The translations under genes and the position numbers were made by a program. From Pseudovibrio japonicus (GTDB lineage: Bacteria; Pseudomonadota; Alphaproteobacteria; Rhizobiales; Stappiaceae), in NCBI RefSeq assembly GCF_014651595.1, contig NZ_BMXE01000007.1, positions 124,001 to 188,000 on the forward strand: DNA of 64,000 nucleotides, given 5' to 3'. The notes beneath the pieces were generated by a model. It was not told the origin of the DNA and searched no databases. It saw nothing but the letters and a program-made list of their open reading frames with translations. Of the stretch, positions 43,806-51,599 are shown one piece after another; position 1 is the stretch's first letter; the number at the start of each line of letters is the position of its first letter.

Positions 43806-43892
43806 GAAAAACGGCCCTGCTGACGGCAATCAGCAAGACCGAAATTCCTTGGGTACAAACAAACGATAGCGCTCGATGTAACCATATTTTGC
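43806..43892 (-). ncRNA. repABC counter-transcribed antisense RNA (incompatibility RNA)
   Basis: In repABC plasmids a small antisense RNA between repB and repC limits RepC synthesis. On the minus strand a promoter TTGATT (43922-43927), 17-base spacer and TAATTT (43899-43904) points to a start near 43892. A hairpin with arms TGCTGA/TCAGCA, read at about 43838-43812, is followed by GTTTTTC, a Rho-independent end near 43806. Both are seen in the sequence; the exact ends are estimates. Confidence 0.65.
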
Positions 43893-43910
43893 ATTCCTAA
43901 ATTACTTCGA

Positions 43911-43952
43911 GACGCGGTACGAATCAACCCTTCCGTAAGGTGTTGAAGCGTC
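43911..43952 (+). promoter_or_regulatory. Leader stem-loop in repC mRNA
   Basis: GACGC (43911-43915) pairs with GCGTC (43948-43952), and TCAAC plus CCTT (43924-43932) pair with AAGG plus GTTGA (43937-43946) with a CCGT loop; TTTC follows. It overlaps the antisense promoter region and could be the conditional terminator of the repC leader. Confidence 0.55.
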
Positions 43953-44029
43953 TTTCTGCATGCTAATCGCTGGTTTGGCCTGTTTATCCTCAGTTCGGGG
44001 AGGACCTTTTGCGTCCTGACCCATGAGAA

Positions 44030-44051
44030 CACCTACTACACTTGGTAGGTG
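44030..44051 (+). promoter_or_regulatory. Hairpin masking the repC ribosome-binding site
   Basis: CACCTAC (44030-44036) pairs perfectly with GTAGGTG (44045-44051). The right arm is the Shine-Dalgarno-like stretch 13 bases before the repC ATG at 44064, so folding would shut off repC translation. This fits known S-element control in repABC operons. Confidence 0.65.
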
Positions 44052-44063
44052 AACGGTGCAGCT

Positions 44064-45431
44064 ATGCAATCTGTTGGTTCAGTGGCGTCCTTTAGGAAAC
44101 TGACGCCGGCAATGGTTGCCAGTCAAAAGCTGGCAATGGCCAATGATATCGTAAAGACCACTAAATCAGAGGTGGCCATGGCTTTGAAAAAGGCCGCGCC
44201 TGCTTTGGGAATTGATGGGACCACCTATCACATTCTCGATATTCTGATTGGCCTGACGGCCGCTGAGGACTGGTCGCAGGACCGCCGTCCGCTGGTGGCA
44301 ATCTCCAATGAAAAACTGGCTGAATATGTCAGCCGTTCGTCGCGCACCGTGGTTCGGTCGCTGCGCAGATTGGTTGAAGCTGGTGTTCTTGCCTACAAGG
44401 ACAGCCCGACCGGTCGTCGCTATATCTACCGTGCGGGGGAAGATCGTCAGATTGAGCGTGGTTACGGGCTCGATTTTTCGCCTGCACGTCAGCGTTTGGG
44501 CGAGCTGAAGCAGATCGGCGCAGAATTTGCCGCCCGCCTCGCCCAGGAAAAAGAAGCCAAACGCACAGTCAGCCGACTTTCAAGAGCAATGACTGATCTG
44601 TTTCGTCTTGCCAGCATTGAAGATCTCGATACCTGCGAGATTGCCCGTGCTTTTGAGCAGCTGATGGAACAACCCATGGGTGTTGTTGAGCGTGCTGAGG
44701 CGTTGACCATGCTTCATGAGCTTTTGGTTGCACAGTTTGATAGCGAGCGAACACGGGCAGAGCGGGGATCTTCTGAAGGTGCTAAGCACTCTGATTTTTT
44801 TGATGAAAATACAGAAATGTCATGCGCACCGGACACAAATGTCACCCCTTATAATAATACAACCTCTCAAGACTCATGTTTAAAAAGTAAACCTAGGCGG
44901 AATGCGTCTACCGACGCATTCTTAAACACCAACAAATCCGGTTACACCGAATTTGAAATGGCTCCTGAAAAGGAACCAAAAAGCGAAATTCGTGCCACAG
45001 ATCGAACGCTTGGCAAACCTGAACCGTTGAATTGGTCAGAACATGTTGATCCTCATGACAGCGATCAATTCTCCCCTCTCCTGTCAGAGGTTTCCCTTGG
45101 TTTGCTCAGTTCAGCAACTGCTGAAACTCAAAGTACACTTGGGTTGGACCTTTCCAGCTGGAACAGTTTGATTGAAACCTGCGATGACATGCGCTTGCTG
45201 ATCGGCCTCTCTGAAAAAGGCTGGTTTGATGCGAAAAACAGGGTTGGCGACTATACGGCTTCGGCGGTTTTGATCACCACTGTTGAGAAAGCCCTGCGCG
45301 ATCCGCAAAGCATTGCGCGTCCTGCTGGATACTTCCGTGCTTGTATCGATCGGGCCGTTGATGGCAAGCTGGCGTTGCATCGCACCCTGTTTGGTCTGGC
45401 CGCCTCAGGGTCCGCGGCGCCGGAAAACTAA
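44064..45431 (+). CDS. repC: Replication initiator RepC
   Basis: Initiator of repABC replicons, 455 residues. The N-terminal winged-helix region (SNEKLAEYVSRSSRTVVRSLRRLVEAGVLAYKDSPTGRRYIYR) binds the origin, which lies within repC itself in this family. A C-terminal domain (LDLSSWNSLIETCDDMRLLIGLSEKGWFDAKNRVG ... GYFRACIDRAVDGKLALHRTLFGL) is typical. ATG 44064 (MQSVGSVASF) is preferred over GTG 44049, which sits in the hairpin. A central low-complexity, AT-rich section of the gene separates the domains. Confidence 0.95.
   Translation: MQSVGSVASFRKLTPAMVASQKLAMANDIVKTTKSEVAMALKKAAPALGIDGTTYHILDILIGLTAAEDWSQDRRPLVAISNEKLAEYVSRSSRTVVRSLRRLVEAGVLAYKDSPTGRRYIYRAGEDRQIERGYGLDFSPARQRLGELKQIGAEFAARLAQEKEAKRTVSRLSRAMTDLFRLASIEDLDTCEIARAFEQLMEQPMGVVERAEALTMLHELLVAQFDSERTRAERGSSEGAKHSDFFDENTEMSCAPDTNVTPYNNTTSQDSCLKSKPRRNASTDAFLNTNKSGYTEFEMAPEKEPKSEIRATDRTLGKPEPLNWSEHVDPHDSDQFSPLLSEVSLGLLSSATAETQSTLGLDLSSWNSLIETCDDMRLLIGLSEKGWFDAKNRVGDYTASAVLITTVEKALRDPQSIARPAGYFRACIDRAVDGKLALHRTLFGLAASGSAAPEN
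44800..44960. other. oriV: AT-rich segment in repC, candidate oriV
   Basis: Between the conserved halves of RepC the DNA becomes rich in A and T (for example CTTATAATAATACAAC near 44849 and TTTAAAAAGTAAAC near 44880). Replication origins of repABC plasmids are reported within repC in such a stretch. Position only; not proven here. Confidence 0.45.
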
Positions 45432-45450
45432 CGTAGGTTGGGGCTCATTT

Positions 45451-46017
45451 ATGCCGAGCGACAGCAAAACAGAATTGGATGTGATCGCAATGTCTGAAGG
45501 GGCAGTCTCAATGGAAACACTGAAAATCTCCCTCTTTGAGGAGCTTGATAAGCTAGCATTGCGTGAATTTCTAGTCGCAGCCTGGACGGAAGCGCATGAG
45601 GCCGACTTTGGCGAAGAGCTGACTAAGCAATTGGTTGCCAGACTTGATTCAGATGATCTTGGGGGTGTTATTCCGGCCAGCGATGGGCAGCTTTACCTTG
45701 CGAAGATTGGAGAGAATATCATTGGATCTCTGGCCTGTGCTCTGCGCGGCGAAGTGGTCTACATCTGGGCGTGTTATTTGGCGAATGACTATCAAAGCAA
45801 GGGATTGGGACGGCGGGTCCTCAAGCATGCGCTCTTTGCCTATGCAACAGATCTGGTTGCTTGCGTTCACGTTCTGGAAGGCAGTCAGGATGCGCGGCAA
45901 TTTTATAAGAAACTGGGCTTCATCGATTGTGAAGCCACTAAGTTCGAGGTGGTGTCCGGCAAATCCACCCCTGCCCGCATAATGCAAGCGCGTATTCGAA
46001 ACCTGAAGCTGGACTGA
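45451..46017 (+). CDS. GNAT family N-acetyltransferase
   Basis: A 188-residue protein with a C-terminal GNAT fold: GQLYLAKIGENIIGSLACALRGEVVYIWACYLANDYQSKGLGRRVLKHALFAYATDLVACVHVLEGSQDARQFYKKLGFIDCEATKF. The acetyl-CoA loop is YQSKGLGRRVL. The N-terminus is acidic and without recognised motif. The start was set at ATG 45451, 20 bases after repC, preceded by GGTTGGGG; ATGs at 45490 and 45511 are alternatives. It may be transcribed with repABC. Substrate unknown. Confidence 0.86.
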   Translation: MPSDSKTELDVIAMSEGAVSMETLKISLFEELDKLALREFLVAAWTEAHEADFGEELTKQLVARLDSDDLGGVIPASDGQLYLAKIGENIIGSLACALRGEVVYIWACYLANDYQSKGLGRRVLKHALFAYATDLVACVHVLEGSQDARQFYKKLGFIDCEATKFEVVSGKSTPARIMQARIRNLKLD

Positions 46018-46248
46018 GCATCTGCCAAACCGGCCCTACATATTTGCTTGTTCTGTCCTCGACCGAACACACCGCTTCCGCTTACCTTCACCTACAATCT
46101 TGGCACCCTTAAATTACCTATCCTTAATAAGTGCCCGAAAACCGTGTGTACGCTTGGGCACCTTGATATACAAAATATTTATAGCAGAACGGCCTTGTTC
46201 GTGCCCGGAATGTCGAGCAGAATTTGTGGTTTGTAGAGGAGGTATCTC

Positions 46249-46635
46249 ATGGGAAATGAAAGCGAGTCTGAGGGCAAGACTGCTTTGGGTGTGCCAAAGC
46301 ATTTGCGGCGTGAGGACTGGGCCACCGGAGATGGCTTTTGGCGGGGGCGGGTTGAAGGCAAAGACATCGGAACGCAAGTGACTGTCCTGTTTTTTTCCTC
46401 CGACCGCATTGGAGCTGGCCCGCCGCTTCATGTTCATAAGTACGATGAGGTCTTCATCGTCAGAACCGGCAGGGCTGAGTTCACCGTTGGGGACGATAAG
46501 TTCATTGCTGAAAAGGGCGCCGTTATTTTTGGCCCAGCCAACATTCCGCATAAATTTGAAAATGTAGGCCCCGGCCCCCTGGAAACGACGGATATTCACC
46601 TCAGTGATCACTTTGAACAAGTGGTGCTTGAATAA
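46249..46635 (+). CDS. Small cupin domain protein
   Basis: A single-domain cupin of 128 residues: metal-binding motif one GPPLHVHKYDEVFIVRTGRAEFTVGDDKF and motif two GAVIFGPANIPHKFENVG. AGAGGAGG stands before the ATG. Such stand-alone cupins often act in metal-bound small-molecule sensing or isomerisation. It lies alone between the GNAT and Ada genes. The gap 46018-46248 holds no recognised feature. Confidence 0.88.
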   Translation: MGNESESEGKTALGVPKHLRREDWATGDGFWRGRVEGKDIGTQVTVLFFSSDRIGAGPPLHVHKYDEVFIVRTGRAEFTVGDDKFIAEKGAVIFGPANIPHKFENVGPGPLETTDIHLSDHFEQVVLE

Positions 46636-46770
46636 GCTGGTCCTGTTTGCGTCGTAGCGCAAGGTTACTTTTCGCAAGTCCTTGAAAAACTTAGGCGAAG
46701 CTTGCGGATTGAGGATATCGTTTGGGTATCATTCAGCTCTTCCAACCAATACACATTCCAATAGGAAACC

Positions 46771-47850
46771 ATGCTTTTTGAATTGCCAGAGGATAAGGTG
46801 CTCTTTCAGGCGCTGATTTCAAGAGACCCGAGTTTTGATGGGCGTGCCTATGTGGGGGTGCGCTCGACCGGGGTGTTTTGCCGCCTCACCTGCCCTGCCC
46901 GCAAACCGAAGTATGAGAACTGCTGCTTCTTCGAGACAATTGCAGAATGTTTCGAAGCCGGATTTCGCCCGTGCAAACGTTGCCATCCGGTAGGCACATC
47001 CGCCGACAATGATGAGGTGGTGACCAAGCTGCTGTGCGAGTTTGAAGCAAAGCCTCACCATAAATGGTCCGAAGCAGATATCGTGCGGCTTGGGTTGGAC
47101 CCCTCAACGGTTCGCAGAAGTTTCAAGCGCCAATTCGGGATTACGTTTCTGGAAATGGCGCGGCTCTCCCGGTTGCGAGATGGGTTTGAGACGTTGTCCG
47201 AGGGAGGCAAGGTAATTGATGCCCAGTTGGCCTCCGGTTTCTCCTCGCCAGATGCGTTTCGGCAGGCTTTCGCCAAACTGTTGGGCTGTAAACCTGCCGA
47301 ACTGAAAGGTGATGGCCTTCTCAAGGCTGATTGGTTTGATACGCCACTCGGCGCAATGCTTGCCGTTGCTGATGAGCGTGCCTTGCACTTGCTTGAGTTT
47401 GCCGATCGCAAAGCATTGCCTGCAGAACTCTCACGGCTGCGCAAGCAGGTGAAGGGAGATCTGGGTCTTGGCCGCACGGCACCGATTGACCAGATTGAAC
47501 GTGAACTTAGTGAATTCTTTGCTGGCACTCGTCTCGATTTTGATGTGCCGCTCGCGTTGCATGGCACCAGCTTTACCAAGGATGTCTGGCGCGAACTGCG
47601 GGCTATCCCAATCGGTGCCACCAAAAGTTACGGTGAATTGGCGAAGCAAATAGGAAAGCCGAGTGCGGCCCGCGCTGTTGCCCGTGCCAATGGTGCAAAC
47701 CAGATTGCCATCGTCATTCCGTGCCACCGGGTTGTTGGTATGGATGGTAGCCTGACCGGTTATGGTGGCGGGCTGTGGCGAAAACAGAAATTGATTGATT
47801 TGGAATTGAAAATAGCAAGATCGAAAGGCCTATTTCATGTCTCAGGCTGA
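46771..47850 (+). CDS. ada: Ada: methylphosphotriester/O6-methylguanine repair protein and activator
   Basis: A complete 359-residue Ada protein. The N-terminal zinc domain (YVGVRSTGVFCRLTCPARKPKYENCCFFETIAECFEAGFRPCKRCHP) takes up methyl groups from phosphotriesters; an AraC-type HTH follows (about 90-180), then the methyltransferase domain with IPIGATKSYGELAKQIGKPSAARAVARANGANQIAIVIPCHRVVG, the acceptor Cys being in PCHRV. AATAGG lies before the ATG. It overlaps the next gene by 14 bases, so translation of both is linked. Confidence 0.95.
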   Translation: MLFELPEDKVLFQALISRDPSFDGRAYVGVRSTGVFCRLTCPARKPKYENCCFFETIAECFEAGFRPCKRCHPVGTSADNDEVVTKLLCEFEAKPHHKWSEADIVRLGLDPSTVRRSFKRQFGITFLEMARLSRLRDGFETLSEGGKVIDAQLASGFSSPDAFRQAFAKLLGCKPAELKGDGLLKADWFDTPLGAMLAVADERALHLLEFADRKALPAELSRLRKQVKGDLGLGRTAPIDQIERELSEFFAGTRLDFDVPLALHGTSFTKDVWRELRAIPIGATKSYGELAKQIGKPSAARAVARANGANQIAIVIPCHRVVGMDGSLTGYGGGLWRKQKLIDLELKIARSKGLFHVSG

Positions 47851-48598
47851 AAAAGCGAAGGAATTTGCGGCTCTCCATAAAAAGGGTGAGCCCGTTATTA
47901 TTTATAATATTTGGGATGCTGGCACAGCGCAGGCCGTCGCCAAGGCAGGTGCCAGGGCAGTGGCAACAGGAAGCGCGAGCGTTGCGGCGGCGCATGGTTA
48001 CAGCGATGGTGAGCAGATACCGCTTTCTCTGGTGGAAATCATCGCAAGCCGGATTGCAGCGAGTGTAGACCTCCCCTTCTCGCTGGATTTTGAAGGTGGA
48101 TACGCGCAAAGCCCGGCTGATGTGAAGGTAAATGCTGCCCGGATCATCAAAACCGGTGCTGTTGGTGTCAATTTCGAGGACCAGAAAGTTCAGGGAACCG
48201 GCCTTTATAGCATTGACGAACAGTGCGCACGCATTTCAGCCTTCCGGGAAGCCTCGGATGGGGCAGGATTTCCGTTTTTCATTAACGCAAGAACCGATTT
48301 GTTCCTGCAAGAGCCTGATGCGGCCAAACATGGCGCACTGGTGGATGAAGCAATCTTGCGTGGACGGCGCTATGCGGCAGCTGGAGCGAGTGGGTTCTTC
48401 ATTCCGGCGCTTACAGATCCTGCTCAGATTGCAAGAGTCTGCCAGCATGTTCCGCTGCCGGTGAATGCCTACATGATGAAAGGCATGCCAGAAATTGCAG
48501 AGCTGGGAAGACTGGGAGTTTCAAGAGTGAGCTTCGGTCCGCGGCCTTACCGTGAGGCGATGACGGACCTGAAGGAAAAAGCAAAGCGTGTTCTTTAA
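47837..48598 (+). CDS. PEP mutase/isocitrate lyase family protein
   Basis: A TIM-barrel enzyme of 253 residues of the carboxyvinyl-carboxyphosphonate phosphorylmutase/oxaloacetate decarboxylase-like group: IIYNIWDAGTAQAVAKAGARAVATGSASVAAAHGYSDGEQIPLSLV, DLPFSLDFEGGYAQSPADVKVNAARIIKTGAVGVNFEDQ, FFINARTDLFL. The metal-binding Asp/Glu set is visible. GAAAGG precedes the ATG, inside the ada gene. These proteins often travel with ada in Proteobacteria; the substrate is not established. A strong hairpin follows. Confidence 0.9.
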   Translation: MSQAEKAKEFAALHKKGEPVIIYNIWDAGTAQAVAKAGARAVATGSASVAAAHGYSDGEQIPLSLVEIIASRIAASVDLPFSLDFEGGYAQSPADVKVNAARIIKTGAVGVNFEDQKVQGTGLYSIDEQCARISAFREASDGAGFPFFINARTDLFLQEPDAAKHGALVDEAILRGRRYAAAGASGFFIPALTDPAQIARVCQHVPLPVNAYMMKGMPEIAELGRLGVSRVSFGPRPYREAMTDLKEKAKRVL

Positions 48599-48604
48599 CA
48601 GGTC

Positions 48605-48623
48605 GGGGGGCATGCAGCCCCCC
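48605..48623 (+). terminator. Terminator after ada and PEP-mutase genes
   Basis: GGGGGGC (48605-48611) and GCCCCCC (48617-48623) form a short, very stable stem, followed by TTCCCTTTTCC. It lies between convergent genes. Confidence 0.75.
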
Positions 48624-48649
48624 TTCCCTTTTCCTCAAAGCCGTTTGGC

Positions 48650-49090
48650 TTAGTTGGTTGTTGAGGAATCGGTGTCCATGGAATCTGAAGCGTCAGAGTC
48701 TGTCGCACCGGAACCAGATCCCATCTTGTTTTGCATGCGGTCGCGCATCTGCTGTTGCATTTCGTTGAACGTAGTCATCTGTTCAGGGCTCAGAACCGCT
48801 GCCAGTGCCTGATCCCGTCGGTCTCTGGCTTCTTGGAGTGGCATGCGAATTGCGTCCAGCTGTTCTTGTGTTGGGGGAGTGCCGCGTTCAATTCCTGCAT
48901 TGGTTAGGATCGCACGGCGGTCTTCCCTATGTTGCTCCAGTATTGGTTGAACCTGCGTCTTTTGCTCATCGGTCAATTGCAGGCGCTCGGAAATCATATC
49001 CATATGTGGAGGTGAGTCGCCTGGCGCTGCAAAAGCAACGAGTGGGGACGCAAAAAGAAGTGTTGCGGTGAGAGCTAGTGCCTTATACAT
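48650..49090 (-). CDS. Spy/CpxP-like LTXXQ periplasmic protein
   Basis: A 146-residue protein with a Sec signal (MYKALALTATLLFASPLVAFAA). The mature part has two LTXXQ-type segments: RLQLTDEQKTQVQPILEQHREDRRAI and AVLSPEQMTTFNEMQQQMRDRMQNKM, both helical, as in Spy/CpxP chaperones and metal-resistance relatives. The C-terminal tail is rich in Ser and Asp. Periplasmic stress or chaperone function is likely. AGGAG precedes the ATG. No two-component regulator is nearby. Confidence 0.85.
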   Translation of the reverse strand: MYKALALTATLLFASPLVAFAAPGDSPPHMDMISERLQLTDEQKTQVQPILEQHREDRRAILTNAGIERGTPPTQEQLDAIRMPLQEARDRRDQALAAVLSPEQMTTFNEMQQQMRDRMQNKMGSGSGATDSDASDSMDTDSSTTN

Positions 49091-49437
49091 GGGGGCTCCT
49101 ATTTTTTCTTGTTATTGTCGAGCACCTGGATACTGAAGCGACGTTACGTCATCTGCAAACCAATAAATGTAAGAGAACGTCACCGTATCGCGCCGTGCGA
49201 CAGCTCGTTACACTTTCATTAAGCTCTTAAAATTGCTAGGAGAAATCCGCGCGCAATTACTTTAGGTTTTCTTAAAGACTTGGCAGCTTGGAGTGGTAGT
49301 TGTTGCCGCAACAGGCAACAACCTTCTTTGCAAGGACCGCAGCACAGTTTCATGCAAAGATGGCAGTACTCCGACCAAGTTTGGGCGGGGCGGGCCGCAA
49401 AGACGGAATTCTGATTCCTGTTACCGAGGATGGAGGT
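49091..49437. other. Non-coding stretch with one strong hairpin
   Basis: No gene is supported. A 9-bp stem GTTGTTGCC/GGCAACAAC (49299-49307 and 49314-49322) lies here. An incomplete ACTTGGCAGCT copy (49278-49288) of the palindrome found at 49438 and 51564 stands just before it. Confidence 0.5.
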
Positions 49438-49470
49438 GACTTGGCAGCTGCCAACATTTGCTGCCAAGTC
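49438..49470. repeat. ACTTGGCAGC inverted repeat after the GST-like gene
   Basis: GACTTGGCAGC (49438-49448) and GCTGCCAAGTC (49460-49470) form an 11-bp perfect inverted repeat; the left arm also belongs to an overlapping TTGGCAGCTGCCAA palindrome. It lies seven bases past the minus-strand GST gene, so it may act in termination or as a protein-binding site. Confidence 0.6.
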
Positions 49471-49476
49471 GATTTG

Positions 49477-50490
49477 TCAGGTCGCTGGTTGGGCGAGTGA
49501 GCTGTGCAGGATCTCCGTGCCGCCGATCAGGAATTCACTCAGCGTTTCGCGGTGTTCTGGTGTGAGCTTCGCCCACTCGTCGTGCAGCCGGTCGAGACAT
49601 CTTTTGTGGTACTTGAAGGTGTCTTGTGTGAAGGGACCCTCCGGAAGATCAACTGTAAAGGTGGCCTCATCTTTTTCAATGGCTCTGGAGTTTGCTGCCA
49701 GATACGGAAGATAGGTATCGCCCGCCACCTTCAAGAGATCTGCAATGACCGGAGTGACTTCAGAGCTCCATTTGCCGTCAAACCCGCTGGCATCATCGAT
49801 ATGATCCAGCCAGCGATGAACAAACGGAAACTCCTTCTGCATTAATGCGGAAGATGTTGGGTCGTCCTTAAGCTGGTAGAGCTGACCAAAGAGAGATACA
49901 TCGGCCAGAGACGCCATATCACCGAACACAAAGTGCTGTTTGGACAGCACGGCCTTCTCCAGAACGCTCAGTATTCGCTTGGTTGAGGCTTCCAGAACTG
50001 GAGCATTCTCCGGTGTGCAGCCAACCTTTGGCATTCGGCCGATCTGACGAGCTGCAAATTGCTGGCCCATGGCTTTGATTGTGCCCTTGTCCAGCCCCAG
50101 ACAGGCATCATAAAGCAGTCTGTTACCGATAGTCTCGCGGTCGTCTTCGTTATGCCAGCGGTAATGGAACATGGCCTTGACGAGCCACTCATCGGCCATG
50201 TCCTCGATGAGGTAGTTTGCGAACTTGAGCAGCGGGTCCTCGGGCAGAAGGGACCTCCCCTCCCCTCTGGTTTCAAGTTCCAGCAAGACCGGAGTGGAGT
50301 CATTCATCCATGTCTCGTCTGGAAACTTAACGACCGGGATCACCGGAACCTTCACGTGCTTAGTTGGGCTGTTCGGGCCCAGTGGTGCGCATAGTGTCCA
50401 TGTGTGCGGAATACGTTTTGCGCGGAATGCAGCACGGACCTTCATTGAGTATGGCGAACCCAATGCGCCATGAATTTCGAAATTTTCCAT
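49477..50490 (-). CDS. Glutathione S-transferase family protein
   Basis: A 337-residue protein with an N-terminal thioredoxin-like domain (ENFEIHGALGSPYSMKVRAAFRAKRIPHTWT, VPVIPVVKFPDETWMNDSTPVLLELE) and a helical GST C-terminal domain (ADVSLFGQLYQLKDDPTSSALMQKEFPFVHRWLDHI). It is longer than usual GSTs (about 210) owing to additional C-terminal helices. The start at ATG 50490 follows AGGGGAGGGG. The gene is downstream of the alpha/beta hydrolase (60-base gap), probably in one operon. A typical catalytic Ser/Cys is likely Ser in GSPYSMK. Confidence 0.88.
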   Translation of the reverse strand: MENFEIHGALGSPYSMKVRAAFRAKRIPHTWTLCAPLGPNSPTKHVKVPVIPVVKFPDETWMNDSTPVLLELETRGEGRSLLPEDPLLKFANYLIEDMADEWLVKAMFHYRWHNEDDRETIGNRLLYDACLGLDKGTIKAMGQQFAARQIGRMPKVGCTPENAPVLEASTKRILSVLEKAVLSKQHFVFGDMASLADVSLFGQLYQLKDDPTSSALMQKEFPFVHRWLDHIDDASGFDGKWSSEVTPVIADLLKVAGDTYLPYLAANSRAIEKDEATFTVDLPEGPFTQDTFKYHKRCLDRLHDEWAKLTPEHRETLSEFLIGGTEILHSSLAQPAT

Positions 50491-50550
50491 AGTCCCCTCC
50501 CCTGTTGGCAGGTTCATTTTTTGTGATAGCGCCCTGCCATATGTTCTTTT

Positions 50551-51465
50551 CTACATGTCTTCCAGAATAGCTCCGTCACCTTGCCACTGGACCTCCTCTC
50601 CCCTCTCCATCTGAACCATCATATTCAGGATAGCAGCGGGATTTTCCATTGGCATGAAGTGTGTGTGATTTGGAACGTAAATGTCTCTTGCGTTGGGCAA
50701 GTTCTCTGCCAACAGCTCCCAGGTGGGCGATGGTGAGAAGTCATTCAAAGGCTCATCTGGTCTGCGCCGACGTGCGCGAACCACATTGGTTGGTGTCGTC
50801 ACTGCCTCCAGAAGCGGATAGATGTGGTCGCCGTAGCAACTGCGGTAGACTGCAGCCTCTGCTATCGGTGGGCAGGCTAGCTGAAACCCCTCGCCCTGCT
50901 CTGAGGGAACCAAGCCATATTCGCAATAGTCCTGGAGGATTTCTGGACGCCAGGTGACATAGGGTTTGCGATCCTTGAAGCGCTCAAGCATTTCATCTGC
51001 ATCGGTCCACTGGTTGCGGCGCCGGGCGACTGGATGCTCTTGGGATGCAATCTGCTTGAAGAATTGTAGGAGCGGTTTGGGAAATACCACCGGATCTAAG
51101 AGCAGAAGACCCTTAAACAGGTCTGGATACTTGGCAGCTGCCATGAGTGCCAGATGCCCACCGCAGGAATGGCCAACACCATAGATTTGCTTGAGCCCGA
51201 GCTGCTCAATCACAGCGTAAAGGTCTTCAGCAAGGTCTGGCCAGAGCTGGGGCAGCGATGCGTTTTCGCTTAGCCCGTGGCTGCGCATATCCCAGGCGAT
51301 CACGTGGCGGTTTGGAAACCGCTTTATCATGTAGTCCCAGATGCGACCATGAAATCCGGTCGCGTGAAGCAGAAAGAATGTCGGCCCTTCGCCCGCCCAT
51401 TCATGAAGGCAGATCTTATGATCTCCCGCGTCGACGTATGTTTGAATGGGGGTATCTGAGCGCAT
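50551..51465 (-). CDS. Alpha/beta hydrolase
   Basis: A 304-residue hydrolase without signal peptide. Nucleophile elbow GHSCGGHLALMAAAKYPDLF; oxyanion region FFLLHATGFHGRIWDYMIKRFPNRHVIAWDMRSHGLS; catalytic His near the end in VPNHTHFMPMENPAAILNMM. Similar enzymes act as esterases, haloperoxidase-like or dehalogenase-like hydrolases. AGAGGA precedes the ATG. It and the GST-like gene form a minus-strand pair downstream of the adhesin gene. The substrate is not known. Confidence 0.92.
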   Translation of the reverse strand: MRSDTPIQTYVDAGDHKICLHEWAGEGPTFFLLHATGFHGRIWDYMIKRFPNRHVIAWDMRSHGLSENASLPQLWPDLAEDLYAVIEQLGLKQIYGVGHSCGGHLALMAAAKYPDLFKGLLLLDPVVFPKPLLQFFKQIASQEHPVARRRNQWTDADEMLERFKDRKPYVTWRPEILQDYCEYGLVPSEQGEGFQLACPPIAEAAVYRSCYGDHIYPLLEAVTTPTNVVRARRRRPDEPLNDFSPSPTWELLAENLPNARDIYVPNHTHFMPMENPAAILNMMVQMERGEEVQWQGDGAILEDM

Positions 51466-51563
51466 AAAATATCCTCTGATGTTCTACCAGAAGAAGTGTA
51501 CCCATTACGTAAGGGAGAACAAGCTCTACCTAAGCAGAATACGAATTTTTATTGGTCACGACC

Positions 51564-51585
51564 CGACTTGGCAGCTGCCAAGTCG
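51564..51585. repeat. 22-bp perfect palindrome between adhesin and hydrolase genes
   Basis: The palindrome has core ACTTGGCAGCTGCCAAGT flanked by CG on both sides and no central loop. It lies 15 bases after the adhesin stop and 99 bases before the hydrolase start. Without a loop or U-tract it suits a dimeric protein-binding site better than a terminator. Confidence 0.65.
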
Positions 51586-51599
51586 CTGTCGGACTGATT

